Shown in pieces: positions 1 to 11,112 of a stretch of 64,000 nucleotides of DNA. The stretch comes from Daucus carota subsp. sativus. Lineage: Eukaryota; Streptophyta; Magnoliopsida; Apiales; Apiaceae. The translations under genes and the position numbers were made by a program. The notes beneath the pieces were generated by a model. That model ran no database searches. It was not told where the DNA came from and saw only the letters and a list, made by a program, of their open reading frames with translations. Numbering within the stretch: the stretch's first letter is position 1; each line of letters starts with the position of its first letter. The DNA lies in the NCBI RefSeq assembly GCF_001625215.2, contig NC_030383.2, positions 41,598,380 to 41,662,379 on the forward strand, read 5' to 3'.

Positions 1-600
1 ACACTTTTTCCCAAATATGAGATAGTTTCAAATTTGATTTGATTTTGATATTTTGGAAAAGGTAGTTTTGAAACTTTCTTTCAATATATCCGAAACTAAA
101 AAAGGTATTTTTTTTAATTTTGATATTTTTTCATCCAAAAATTCCAGAAAATTAGAATTCATAAATCCTTTTGGTTTTTGATATACACCTTTTTCAAAAA
201 TATGATGATAGTTTCAAATTCTGATGTGATTTTGATATTTTGAAAAGTTAGTTCTGACTGAAACTTTCTTCCAATATATCCGAAACTAAAAAAGATAATT
301 TTAGTTTTGATATTTTTTCATCAAAATTTCAGAAAATTGAAAATGACACAGAGCTCGAGAGACGCCCACCTAAACGCCCCATGCTTCTCCTTTATTAAGC
401 ATATTGATTTTGAAAAGGTAGTTCTGAAACTTTCTTCTAATTCTGAAATGTTATTCGAATTATCCAAAATAAAGGACAGTTTTTATTTTTGATATTTTTT
501 TCATCCAAAAATTCTAAAAAATTAGAAAATAGAACAGAGCTCTCCGAGAGGTGCCACCTAAACGCCTCATGCTTCTCCTTTATATAAGTATATTGATGAT
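1..600. repeat. degenerate tandem repeat, about 170-190 bp period
   Basis: Three diverged direct copies follow each other. The recurring block (a run ending in 'gaaactttctt' followed by 'atatccgaaac' or a variant) occurs near 71, 259 and 426. A second shared block with 'cagagctc' and 'atgcttctccttta' occurs near 350-395 and 535-580. The short ORFs here are not recognisable proteins. It may be the end of a longer repeat outside the window. Confidence 0.6.
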
Positions 601-718
601 TGGTCCCGTTTGTTAGGCCTTTCAATAGTTTTCCAGGAACATTCCAGATTAGGTCCTTAATGGGCTAATTGGACTTTCACGCCTTACAGATATTCAAAAA
701 ATTCTTGAAATTTCTTAC

Positions 719-1118
719 GGAGGTGTATCGATTGAGATTTTAATGGATTGTTTTTAGTTTATGGATTTTAATGGAATGTATGTTATTTGATTTTGTGCAA
801 TTCTTGATAAAATGTCACAAAGTTGATACGATTTAAGCACAATGCTTCAAAATCATATTGATTTGATGGTTGGTGGAATTTCAAAAAACTTAAAATGCAC
901 GGAAGAATGCCACAAAATTCATCATTTTATGAAATTCAAAAAACCATCAGATTTTAATGGATTTAACAATCCCAATTGAATACCATCAGTTTTAAAGCTT
1001 AATTTAAAATCTCAATTGAATACCATCAGATTTTGTATCATAATTTAAAATCCCAATTGAATATCTCAAGATTATAAATGCAAAAAAATGCTTTGAAATC
1101 CCAATCTAATCACCCCCT
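719..1118 (-). mobile_element. AT-rich MITE-like element, family M1, copy 1
   Basis: The ends are inverted: left 'ggtgtatcgattgagatttt' and right 'aaatcccaatctaatcaccc'. The interior matches, in opposite orientation, two further copies at 39,538-39,998 and 40,474-40,926. Shared landmarks include the 'cttgataaaatgtc' and 'gatttaagcaca' motifs. There is no coding capacity. I could not define a clean target-site duplication, so the superfamily is open. Confidence 0.6.
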
Positions 1119-1618
1119 CTTAATTTTATTTTTAATTTATTTTCCTAGTATTCTTGAGTGTTATAGGACTTATTGGCCGGTTACATGAGCCTTTTGACAG
1201 GCTATTTCCGGTCATTTGACCACGGGAGTTCAACCGGCTGGGTTTCTTATTTAAGAGTGGGTTGGTTCTCAACCTGGAAGCGGCAAAACAGCCCTTTCTG
1301 TGGCAAATATTATAGCAAGCTTTCTCACTCTTATGTCAGAAACATGAAATCATAGGGCAAAAACAGTTACTCACACCATGTACAATACAACCCAAAAACC
1401 CCCAATTTTATGAGCTTTTGGTACTTGGTGTCAGCTTAAAAAAAGTAACCGAGGTCGAGAATTGTCACCAAACTCTAAAACTAAATTGGCTAATACCATA
1501 TTTTCTTGTGAGTGCATGACCACAGTGTACACATTAGTATAGTCTGGCCCTGCCATTCATCATTGGTGTAGCCTCATTATATATCACACTGTACGATTTA
1601 AGTTCTAGGCAAAATAAA
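1119..1618. other. spacer downstream of HSFA1 pseudogene
   Basis: A stretch of ordinary base composition with one 60-codon ORF (1173-1355, plus) that I do not recognise. No RNA gene or element boundary was seen. The right end would have held the 3' UTR of the HSFA1 relic. Confidence 0.4.
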
Positions 1619-2830
1619 TCAGACCTTTTTTTGCATTTGATGACAGAAGCTCCATCGTTCCGTAAGATCTTGCATCTGAAGCTTTGATTCCCCATTTTCC
1701 GAGGGTTGTGATGCAGCTGGTGGAGTGAGTTGATTGATCTGTGTGGCATTTGTAGCTAATGGACTCGATAGGGAAAAACTGCCCCCTGAAGGATCAGTTA
1801 ATTTTAGTATCTCATCAATCAAAGAGCTGTCCCACATGACATCCGAATCAGAATTGAAAACTATCAATATCTAGGAACATGTTCTCATCCATAGTTGATG
1901 AGGTTGGATTCAGAATATGCTGTTATCAACATTGGCTTCTCGAGCCACTTGTAAGCGAGGCTCATGCATAAGCATGTTTTTCAGAGAAAGATTGACGGCC
2001 GGCAACTCCTGCGAACCAACTAGGGGGGTTATATCCGGAAATGGAGTCATTTTCACTGCATCAGAAGTGACACCTACCGGTAAAGACTGATCTCTTCCGA
2101 AGGGCCAACAGCTGTAACACCTCTTCACTAATGGCAAATCTGATATCCCTGAAGTCGTGTCCCTCCAGACGTACAAAGGGAGCACTTCCATGATCTAATG
2201 CCTTGCATGACGATGTTACATCACCAAAATGAATACTTTGGTATTACCTGTCAAGGTTCCACTGAGGAGATGCATCCAACATCATACGACTGAACATCGC
2301 AGTTGAACCATCATTCATAAAAGGCTGGTATTTGACAATCTGCCCATCAGCAGGAGTGACTGGATGATCATCTGGAACAACATCTGGTTTAAGTCTCCTT
2401 TTTTTCTTGCCTTCAGTTATGAGCTGCTGCTCTCATTTTGTTGCTGTACAAACTGTGCCAAAATCCAGGGCTATTCACAGCCTTTGACAGGAATGACATC
2501 ATTTGTTGTTGCCTTTGTTCCCTTCCATGAAGGCGTTGTACCATTGTTTGTAGATGTTTATCAGTTGTCTGCTGCTGCTGCCTCAACCTGACAAGCTCCT
2601 GCATAAGCACATTCTTGTCCCTCTTCCGCCTCTCAACCTCTTCCTCAAGGCCAAATTTACCAACTTCAACACACGCCCCAACTGTTGAGCTCTGTCCATG
2701 TGGCTGCTGAGGCTGTTTATTTTGCGCATGAGCCGGTTTACGACGTACAATGCTTTTAAGAAATGCCTTTGGCCTCTTAAGAAACCCTCATTTGCGAACT
2801 CCCATCGGTCAGGATCAACTTCCTGAACCC
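1619..2830 (-). pseudogene. HSFA1 relic, exon 2 (rest of DBD, HR-A/B, NLS, activation domain)
   Basis: The acceptor 'ataaccag' precedes GGG TTC AGG AAG. One G is missing in 'AAG-TT-GAT', shifting into the RWEFANEGF frame. The HR-A/B heptads ([13 protein letters not shown], then QTMVQRL) are readable to about 2460. There a T is missing in 'SPGF-LAQ', and a further shift precedes the KKKRR basic signal. A stop occurs after 'QWNLDR' near 2248. The final 82 codons (1619-1867) are open and read like the HsfA1 C-terminus (MWDSSLIDEIL, then QMQDLTER). Confidence 0.88.
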
Positions 2831-3700
2831 CTGGTTATTCACATACCGCAACATAAGTTAGATATGATATGTGTAAATAATCGAATTTAAGAAATGTTCA
2901 ATATAATCTAGTTACACTATATATTGACAAGTATTTTCTTATGTTCTATCTGGTATTAAGTGAAAGCAATTAAGCTGCACAATGAAGTAAACGTGATAAA
3001 ACTTCACAGATGTCCCCAGATTCTAAATAAGGGCTCGTTCAAAAGATGCAAGCATACTGAAAGAGAGGACAAAACAATGGAGTTAATAGTGGATTTAATT
3101 TCTTTACTGCACAACATATGATAAGCTCCTATAACTAGACATACATCAAATCCCTGAGCTTCCATGTTTTGACTAGTACTCGCACCAAATTTGTTGTATA
3201 TGGCTGTGTTTGGGACCAGGGATCAATAGTGTTACCATGTGGAGTAGGAGCAAACGAACTGGAAATTGCGAGAGAAACAGTTATGCAGAACACATACTCA
3301 TAATTTATATTTTATATTTATAAAATTATATTCAAAGATATATAAACCAAATTGGCTCCTGATGGAAAAATCAAAATGAAGCACATCCCAGCAATGGTAA
3401 GCAAATTTTGATCTTCATTTAGTGCTTTTACTGCAGTTTTCTTACGATTACAATATCCAAAACAGTTAAACAAACAACTTCATAAAAGAAGAGATGGTAA
3501 TAGCAAAAAAAGTGTTACATGGAAAAAAAAAAAAAAAGTCAAGCAATTACAGAATAGAAACTTAATTTGACAATTCACCCACTATTTAATCACGTTAATC
3601 CAGAACAAATCTTCATTGCAGCTTCAACCGAACTTTTGGATTTTTAAAGATTAACATTCCTGATTCCCCTATAAGTATGGCCACAATGTAATATACATCA
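2831..3700. other. left part of HSFA1 intron
   Basis: AT-rich intron sequence with a poly-A run near 3523-3537. No gene, RNA or element boundary could be supported. Confidence 0.4.
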
Positions 3701-5064
3701 TTCTATCCCGCCTTGTTCTTCCAAACATCATTTTTCCTTGTTAAAATATGTGTGTTTATTGGATATTCATCCTGCTTTTAAAGGATAACACAATCAAGAT
3801 CGCATTCACGTTCCCTAGTTCCCTCTGCCCTTTTAAATTGCCTCTCTCAGCTTTCATATCCTTCAAATTGTATCTGATTAAACCCAGGTATTATGACATT
3901 CCCTCATTTCCATCTCGGAGCATTATCATTTCCCATTTATAAAATTTTTTTAAGAAAAATCCCACTATTCACTCATTATTCATATGATCATATAGATGAT
4001 CTAGCCATGATGGAATTTTTATTCTGTTTACTGAATCACATGAAATTGAACCCAATCCATATTTGGAATAGAATGTATGAAATACGTATTAACTATGAAC
4101 GGGGAATAAATAAATTTTCTACTCAAGTTGGAATCTGAGAAAGATACAAATGGAAATAAATATAGAACATTCCTGGAAACAGAATTCTGCTACTTGGGCT
4201 TATAAGTTATGGAATTTTGTATGAATTCAATTTCGTTGCTACCATTATTATGATATGAAATCGATTACATATTCCAATCTGCTTGGATACCAAAAAATGA
4301 ATGGATTCGGCTTTGATATTTTCAATAAGATAAAACATAGAACTCAGAAATAATAGAATATAGAGTCAATTTTTAGTACTCAAAACACATTTTAGTTCCA
4401 GTGTTCAAAGAAAAGGATTCAGGTGTTCAAAGAAAAGGATTCACATAGAAGAGAGGTGTTTTACCTATAGAATTTTTAGTTACGCTAGGATTGTGACATA
4501 TATAAGAGGGGTTGTACAGATATGGCAGATTAGATATCTCTATCTATATATAAGTCTTCCCTATCTATTTTTATTCCATGAAAATTCAATTGGAAACAAA
4601 AAATTTCCTGAGAATTCCCTATGCATATATAAAAACATATATAAATAAGATAACCAATTTGATATCTGTGCAACAATTTATGTTCAGGGGTTTACTATAC
4701 CCATTATATTGTCATTATCAAATGGGATTGGAAAAAAAAAATTACTGAATAAACATTGATTAGTTATGTATCATTTTTGAGTTTCTTGTGTCATTAGGAA
4801 AAATTGGATTTCAAACCCAAGACTCATTCTGAATTTGCAGCCACGAGTAAATAGTTATTGGTTCCAATTTGCCATCAACTTGTTTTATTGACTAAAATCT
4901 ATTTTTATTTATACTATTCAATATAGAGCGAGGGGAAGTTACATATATAAAAGCCTATATAATAAGATAACCAATTTGTATTTGTGCAACAATTTATGTT
5001 CTGGGTTTACCTATACCCATATATATTGTCATTTCAAAATGGAGACACTTGAAATAAAAAATAC

Positions 5065-6238
5065 AGAGAAAAGTTCTATGGAGACCACTTTATTTGGGAC
5101 CATGGAGACCACTTATGTTCTGCAAGTAAAAATTTGCATAAAAATATTACAAAACTCATAATTTTGCAAATCAAAATAATGCAGGATACATTATTGTGTG
5201 AAGAAATCACCAATTCATTAAATTATTGATGAACATCTTGTTTAATCTGGATGCTCGGACTCGCCTGTTTACCTGCCATACCCGTGTCGACACGACACGA
5301 CCCGGGTACGGACACGGAATCCGGATCGATTCGTAATGTGCAAAGCCGACTCGCCAACTCTGACGAGAACTTCGGTGACATCTGAGTTCCGCGGTTTCAT
5401 CCATAATCAAGCGTTTTAGTTTGTAAGGAGGATAGAGCACGGAAAAAGAGGAGAGACGGAGCTTATATGTTCTTTCTGTGAGTAAAATGCAAATGAAGAA
5501 GAAAGAGAAGGCAGGTTGGAGAGAAGAGATGAGAGATGCTCAGACGCGGATCTTGATAAAGTGATTTATTAAATATTGTACCGTATTTCTTTTAACTGTG
5601 TCATCCAAGGGTGTTACTTTGGACGGCCAGCCGCTGTAAACATACATTTTCAACTAAAACATTTATTATTAGCTGGAAATATGGATCTTGATTGATAACA
5701 TTAATATCATTCAAACATAATATATTATTTGATATGTATTTTACAATTGTATTTTAATTGCATTTTTTTTTTTAAATTCACAAATTTTTTTAAAATTAAA
5801 ATATACATATATATTTAAAAAGTCAAATATTAAAATGGAGTGTCCATATCCCCGAGTCGGATCCTTATTAAACGAATCCCCGTGTCTATAAATTTTGACT
5901 TTGAAGAACCCGATCTTCGCTCCGTGTCTGTGTCGGATCCTTCCAAAAGAGTCCGAGATCCTAGTGTTTAATAAGTAGAATGTGTATGTTCTACAAATTG
6001 AACAAATGTTCTGCAAAACTAAACATATTCCGCAGACTAAACATATTCCGCAGGTATAAATATTTTTAAATTCTACATGCAAAACCTACATGATATTCAA
6101 GATTTTAAATGATATAATGATCTTTGTACAACATGATTTGCATAATTATGAGTTTTCAATATTTTATACATATTTTACTTGCAAGACATAAATGGTCTCC
6201 ACGGTCTCCAAAAAAGTGATCTCCATAGAACTTTACTC
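5065..6238. mobile_element. MULE-type non-autonomous element with about 100-bp TIRs and 9-bp TSD
   Basis: The left end (from 5065, 'agagaaaagttctatggaga') and the reverse complement of the right end ('gagtaaagttctatggaga') match for roughly 100 bp, out to a shared 'aactcataat' motif. A perfect 9-bp duplication 'aaaaaatac' flanks it at 5056-5064 and 6239-6247, as expected for Mutator-like elements. No transposase is encoded. A second element is nested at 5247-5964. Confidence 0.9.
5247..5964. mobile_element. nested hAT-type element with 8-bp TSD
   Basis: The ends are 'CTGGATGCTCGGACTC' on the left and, reverse complemented, 'CTAGGATCTCGGACTC' on the right. A perfect 8-bp duplication 'tgtttaat' flanks it at 5239-5246 and 5965-5972. 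The TIR resembles that of the element at 20,509-20,682. The interior has GC-rich motifs with CGACACG-type words and a purine-rich stretch near 5440-5540, but no recognisable protein. Confidence 0.85.
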
Positions 6239-6635
6239 AAAAAATACTGAATAAACATTGATTAGTTATGAATCATTTTTGAGTTTCTTGTGTCATTAGG
6301 AAAAATTTGGATATTCAAATCCAAGACTCATTCACCAAATTTGCAGCCAGGAGTATAGTTAATGTTTCCAATTTGCCATCAACTTGTTTTTATGACTAAA
6401 AAATCTACATTTATTTTACTATTCAATAAAAGCGAGGGGAAGTTTTTGTTGTTGTGTTTGTGTGTTTTGAATGCTATATAATCAATCGAGAAGTGGATAT
6501 AATCAAATCAAAAGGTAGAAAGGGCCCTTCTTCTCGGAAAAGAATAAATAAAAAAGGCTTCAAGATACAAGTAAAAAGAGGTTCAATAATCCACCCTTAA
6601 GCAGGAAAATTCCTATATACTTTTTATATTGTTTT

Positions 6636-6706
6636 GGTCATTTGGCTGAGTGGTTAGGCAGGGAACTGCAAATCCTTTTTCCCCAGTTCAAATCCAGATG
6701 TCGCCT
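6636..6706 (+). pseudogene. plastid tRNA-Cys(GCA) pseudogene
   Basis: The sequence follows plastid trnC-GCA: D-arm 'ggctgagtggttaggca', anticodon GCA at 6668-6670 in 'actgcaaatcc', T-arm 'cagttcaaatcc' and 3' end 'tgtcgcct'. The acceptor stem no longer pairs, because the 5' end reads 'ggtcatt' where GGCGACA is expected. It is therefore a transferred and decayed copy, not a working nuclear tRNA. Confidence 0.85.
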
Positions 6707-7084
6707 GATCAATAAAAGACTCGAAATTCTTATTCTATTCTGTTGATATATAACTCACCCTTTTTCCCTCCCGGCAGCAGAGAAACAAATCGTACATTCG
6801 GTTTGGGGGTTTCTAAATATTGTGGTAAATCTTTGCATCTAGGATCAAAAAGATTTAAATGGTAGAAGGGCTATCACAACTTCCAGATTCCCCTCTATTC
6901 TACTACTAATGTAGTGTATACTGGTTGTGTCTTGAATTCCATTGGAAGACAGATACAAAATCTAATTAAATTTGCGTCAGTTTAGTTGCGTAAAGCCGAA
7001 GAGCCCCAGTTTAGTAGTGTAAGACCGGAAGAGCCCTTGATACTTAATATACTTAATAATAAGATTACTTACTATATATTCTTC

Positions 7085-7580
7085 AAGGTTATTACGGCGC
7101 CAAGTCGAGCCTCGGTGCTCGGATACCTTGGAATTGACTAGTCGACAAGTCGCCCGACTAGTGTAAAAAGTCCACAAGTCCTTCTTATACATATTTTTAC
7201 TAGATTTAATATATAAAATATAGTTAAACGCCCATCAGTTTATAGTTTGAATAAAAGTAAAAGATAATAAGCAACAGTGGATGCTACGACATAGCAGATT
7301 GTTAGTTCACATATAAATTGCCAGAAAGTACTGATAGGAAAGAAATATAATTTGAAGTTGAATATAAAATATTAGGTATATACTTATATGTTGAAAATGA
7401 TATAAGATTACATAGCCTGAGCCAAAAAGTAGTGACAGGAAGGAAATAATATGTGAAGTTGAAATGATACAACGATTAAGAAGACACTATTGTTGAAAAT
7501 AAGTCGCCAGACTAAATAAGTCGTTGCTTGACTTTTTTATAAAACGACTTGACGACTAGTCATCGACTTGATACAATGAT
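7085..7580. repeat. unclassified repeat rich in GACTAGTCG words
   Basis: The left part has 'ccaagtcgagcctcggtgct' and 'gactagtcgacaagtcgccc'. The right part, in inverse orientation, has 'aaaacgacttgacgactagt'. The terminal match is loose and no target duplication was found, so this may be a degraded DNA transposon. Confidence 0.35.
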
Positions 7581-8399
7581 ATCTATACATTACTCACGAG
7601 AATTTTGAGTGTTCACCGTTCATATTAGACTGAATGGAAAGTAGAATTAACTTATATAGAGATAACAACGGGAAAAAAGAACAGGCTTTATTCCTATATA
7701 TGTTCTATTCGTAACATTCCCTTCAATCATTTAGAAATTTAGTAGAAGTTATTGAGATTAGTTCATCAACAGCGTTTCGGTCAGAGTCCCTTTTTGACTC
7801 TACGCCGTTGATTCGCCTATTATAATGAGCAATATTGGAATAATTCCTTCTTAGAGATAGGGGACATAATTCACAGATATAGTACGTCTCGCTTAGGCTG
7901 ACAAAGTCTATAACCACATAGTGACATACCAAGTACATAGAAATTTCAATGGGAAGTTAAACTGGATCTGCAAAGTATGAATTTAAATAGTTAGAAATAA
8001 AGAACGAGAGTTGACAAAAGTCATACAATGCTGAACCATAGTTTTTTACTAACAATATGCAGCCTGACACTTACATGACTTCTAAATCCAAATTACAGCT
8101 ACTTAAAAGTTATAACCTTATCAAAGTTACTTCTACTATAAGCGATTATTTATGTGAAAGTTATCTATTGGTATTTCACTTTTACAATTTCACCAGGGCA
8201 TCCGTTTCTTCTTAAAGTAAAATAACAACATCAATTCCAATTTCCAAGTTCTTCACAAAATATCCTTATGGCCCATTAGGGCTGGCTAGAAAAATCATAT
8301 ATACAAATTAGGAACTATAGAGAAAATAGAACAATATTATTACTATTCTTGACATATCAAACTATAGCCTTAGGTCAAGCACAATAGATAGCTTCTCAC

Positions 8400-8960
8400 C
8401 AGTCTTGTTAAAGGTGCGACTAATTGCCCTAAGCGCAAGGTGTGCGAGTCAAAATGTGCTATTTGAGTGATTTTGGAGTTGACAAAAGAGCATGCGCTTA
8501 ATGGCTAAAAATGCTAAAAAAGAATAAAAGGTGTGATTAATTCCTAAAAAGCAAACCCGTTGTTAAAAGGCAGAATAACCTTTACAGAGAAGGAAAGAAA
8601 AAAAGACCCGTCTTCATTCTGCACACAAACATCTCAAATGCAATTCACAGAACCTCTTTAAAAACTTCAATCGATCAAGTGATAAAGGGAAGAGCGAGGA
8701 ATTTGTCGAGGAGATTAAGCTAAATAACTTCGAAACTTTGAAATTGTTAAACATCATAGATTGATGCTTGATTTGATATTTCAATAATGTTAGATATGCT
8801 TATTATTTTTTGAAGTTAAAACTATTACAATACTATTTTATTTGTTAATTTGTGTTTAAAGTTTTTCTGGCAAAAAAGTGTATCTGTGCTTCCTAATCGT
8901 GCTTTAAAATTAGGTCTTGCGCTTTTTAAGAATGTGCCCTTGAACAAAACTGCTTCTAAC
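8400..8960. repeat. possible dispersed repeat in HSFA1 intron
   Basis: Begins with 'aaaggtgcgactaattgccc' and ends with 'cttgcgctttttaagaatgt'. The two halves share a loose inverted similarity around GCGC/GTGCTT words. No TSD, no coding potential. Weak call. Confidence 0.25.
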
Positions 8961-9268
8961 TGTATCACTTTCGTGTGTCATTTTATTACACTCTTATACT
9001 TTGGGTGACTTTTTAAATTTTTTCTGAGGTTTATTTTTATTATTTAGATTGTATATATCTTTTTTTATTTCTTTTATGATCTCTTGATTATAATATTTAG
9101 TAAATTATTTCTAAATATTAAACAATTCAATCTTGATGTCCTCTTGATAAAAATTTTAAAAATGACAATTTTTGAATCCATTTGGGACTCAAAACACTGA
9201 CATTTTCTAAGAATCCCCCTCCTGACAACAGTAAGTTCTATTCTTAGTGGGACAACAAATAGGGTTCT

Positions 9269-9323
9269 TGGGTTGGGTTGGGTTGGGTTGGGTTGGGTGG
9301 GGTGGGGTGGGGTGGGGGGGTGG
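9269..9323 (+). repeat. (GGGTT)n / (GGGGT)n G-rich microsatellite
   Basis: About five GGGTT units change into GGGGT units and end in a run of seven Gs. It could form a G-quadruplex on the plus strand. It lies just left of the foldback element at 9369. Confidence 0.9.
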
Positions 9324-9368
9324 TTTTCAAGGTGGGATCCAAATTCTCATACCCAACCAATAGTCAAT

Positions 9369-10028
9369 GGGAGCCCGTCCCCAGCAATCGCATGTTGGGG
9401 AGCTGCTAAACAGCCTATAGCTCGTTGGATGAGATGATGGACGATCCAGATTAGAGTTTAATCCGCACCGTCTAGCGCTTTTTAACCGCTCGGACATGTA
9501 AATTTATTACGCGTCCAGTGCTTTTTTAGCGTAGAAGCACGGACATCATTTATGATCGCTTTTATAACCCTAGTTCATTCTCCCCTTCATTTCTCAAAAA
9601 TAGCAGGGAGAGAGTTTGGGTGTTGCATTGTGAAGTGGATCTTTCAAATGAAGAAGCTTGTATTGTAGTATTACCACTACAATCAACTAGTAAGAGTAGA
9701 TAGAATTACCACAAATACAAGCTTCTTCTTTCTTTTAAAGATCTCAATTCTCAATGCAACACCCAAGCTCCTTTCTCTTGCTATTTTTTGATGTATGATG
9801 AGTGGAAATGAACTTGGGTTTTAAAAGCGATCATAAATTGATATTGTGTTTCTAGCGCTTTTTAAGCGTTGTCTGCGGTTAAAAGCGCTGGACATGAGAC
9901 GTCCGACGCTTAAAAAGCGGTGGACGGTGTGGATTAAACTTCAATCTTGACCGTCCATCAGCTCATCCAATGGCTGCAATTTGAAGCTGTTTAGCGGCTC
10001 TCCAGCATGATTGCTGGGACCGGCTCCC
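9369..10028. mobile_element. foldback element with about 300-bp inverted arms
   Basis: The arms, about 9369-9661 and 9716-10028, are inverted copies separated by roughly 54 bp. Matching landmarks are 'GGGAGC'/'GCTCCC' at the tips, 'ctgctaaacagc'/'gctgtttagcgg', 'agcgctttttaac', 'tttatgatcgctttta' and 'gaagcttgta' at the inner edge. Flanks 'tagtcaa' and 'tattcaa' may be an imperfect target duplication. No ORF. A transcript across it would form a very long hairpin. Confidence 0.85.
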
Positions 10029-10077
10029 TATTCAAACAAGGGTCAGGAGCCAATTTAGGCAAAAATGGTATGATTTA

Positions 10078-10422
10078 GAGCATCCCTGAAGGATTAATAA
10101 TTTTGGAAATATCATACAAAACGTCACTCTTCCAGAGTCTTAGCTATTCCCCTTTATTCATTCCTCATTTATAGGTAATGACCAACCATTCCTCATTTTG
10201 TTTTTTAATAAATAAATGTCACTTCCACCGCTTTTTCACACTCTTTTACACTTTTTTACATAATTTCCTAACTAATAGATTTTGAATTTAATACACATGA
10301 TAATAATGGGAATACAAATAGGATAGTTGTTGGACTTGTCATTCAATTAGTATCCTAACTTACAAGAATTGAATTGTTTATTATATATTTAGGCAACCCA
10401 CTGAATCATCTTGGAGATGCTC
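10078..10422. mobile_element. Tourist/PIF-Harbinger-like MITE, TTA target duplication
   Basis: The left end 'GAGCATCCCTGAAGG' and the reverse complement of the right end 'GAGCATCTCCAAG' are inverted. TTA flanks both sides (10075-10077 and 10423-10425). The interior is AT-rich and noncoding, 345 bp. Confidence 0.75.
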
Positions 10423-11112
10423 TTACTCATCTTTCATGCATATATGTCTTTATTTACATGCAAGTAATATTAACTAGTGACTTATATAATAACTAGATTG
10501 TAAATGTGATTTTTTTGTAATGAACATGTGAATAGTTACTATATATGCCCATATTCCCTCCTATTTCCAAAGTACAAACCAACTATACCACATTAGACCA
10601 TCTCAACCAAACTCTGAAAGTGTACTTTCACACCAAATTTGTGGTGTAAAATTTATGCCAATTTAGTGTAAAGTTAGAGATGCTCTTTGGAAGTCTAAGA
10701 TTAGTTATTCACGCTCCTACCTTAAAATCTGAAATTTAAGAATGAGAGTAAAAGTACTACTCAGACAACAGACAGTGAAATTATGATAGTGTACTACCTC
10801 TTTATTCCTAATTCAAAACCAAAAAAAAAAAAAAAAATTGGAATCAGTTCTTCCAATGTTTATTTTAGACACGACACTAGCATCAATATATACGCCTGCA
10901 GCCAAGGCAAGGCAAGAGACAACCGAGCAAAAGAACCAAACATCAAAAGAAACAAGTTGAATATCATTGCAATGACTTGTCAAAATCGATTTTCGGGACC
11001 CTAATCTGTAAAATCAATTTTCGGGGCCCTAATCCGTATATACTCCACATATTTGATTATTTACAAAACAATAATCTACTTAGAAAAAGAGAGAGAGAAG
11101 GGGGTGGCATAC

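Larger units (their letters stand above)
4623..6441 (+). repeat. tandem duplication, second copy split by a transposon
   Basis: Copy 1 (4623-4940) and copy 2 (4941-5064 plus 6239-6441) share, in order, the landmarks 'aagataaccaatttg', 'gtgcaacaatttatgttc', 'ctgaataaacattgatta', 'gccatcaacttgtttt' and 'gcgaggggaagtt'. Copy 2 reads continuously only when the insertion at 5065-6238 is removed. The duplication therefore came before the insertion. Confidence 0.85.
3890..6960. other. plastid-derived (NUPT-like) segment, interrupted by transposons
   Basis: The best evidence is the decayed plastid tRNA-Cys(GCA) at 6636-6706 and its downstream flank, which reads like the plastid trnC 3' spacer. The stretch 3,890-4,960 and 6,240-6,630 has plastid-spacer style, but I recognise no plastid protein gene in it. 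A tandem duplication is visible inside: copy 1 at 4623-4940 and copy 2 at 4941-5064 plus 6239-6441. Copy 2 is split by the element at 5065-6238. The outer borders are uncertain. A similar look continues near 7,590-8,160, but that is weaker. Confidence 0.5.

Noticed and set aside
2364..2591. 75-codon plus-strand ORF with hydrophobic stretches
   Set aside because: Antisense of the HR-A/B coding part of the HSFA1 relic.
5741..6082. 113-codon minus-strand ORF
   Set aside because: Lies across the boundary of the nested hAT element and the MULE; low-complexity and unlike any protein family I know.
9269..9323. Interstitial telomere
   Set aside because: Units are GGGTT/GGGGT, not the plant telomere unit TTTAGGG.
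10598..10690. Second small MITE with CATCTC ends
   Set aside because: 'gaccatctc' and 'gagatgctc' are too short a match and the flanks do not agree.
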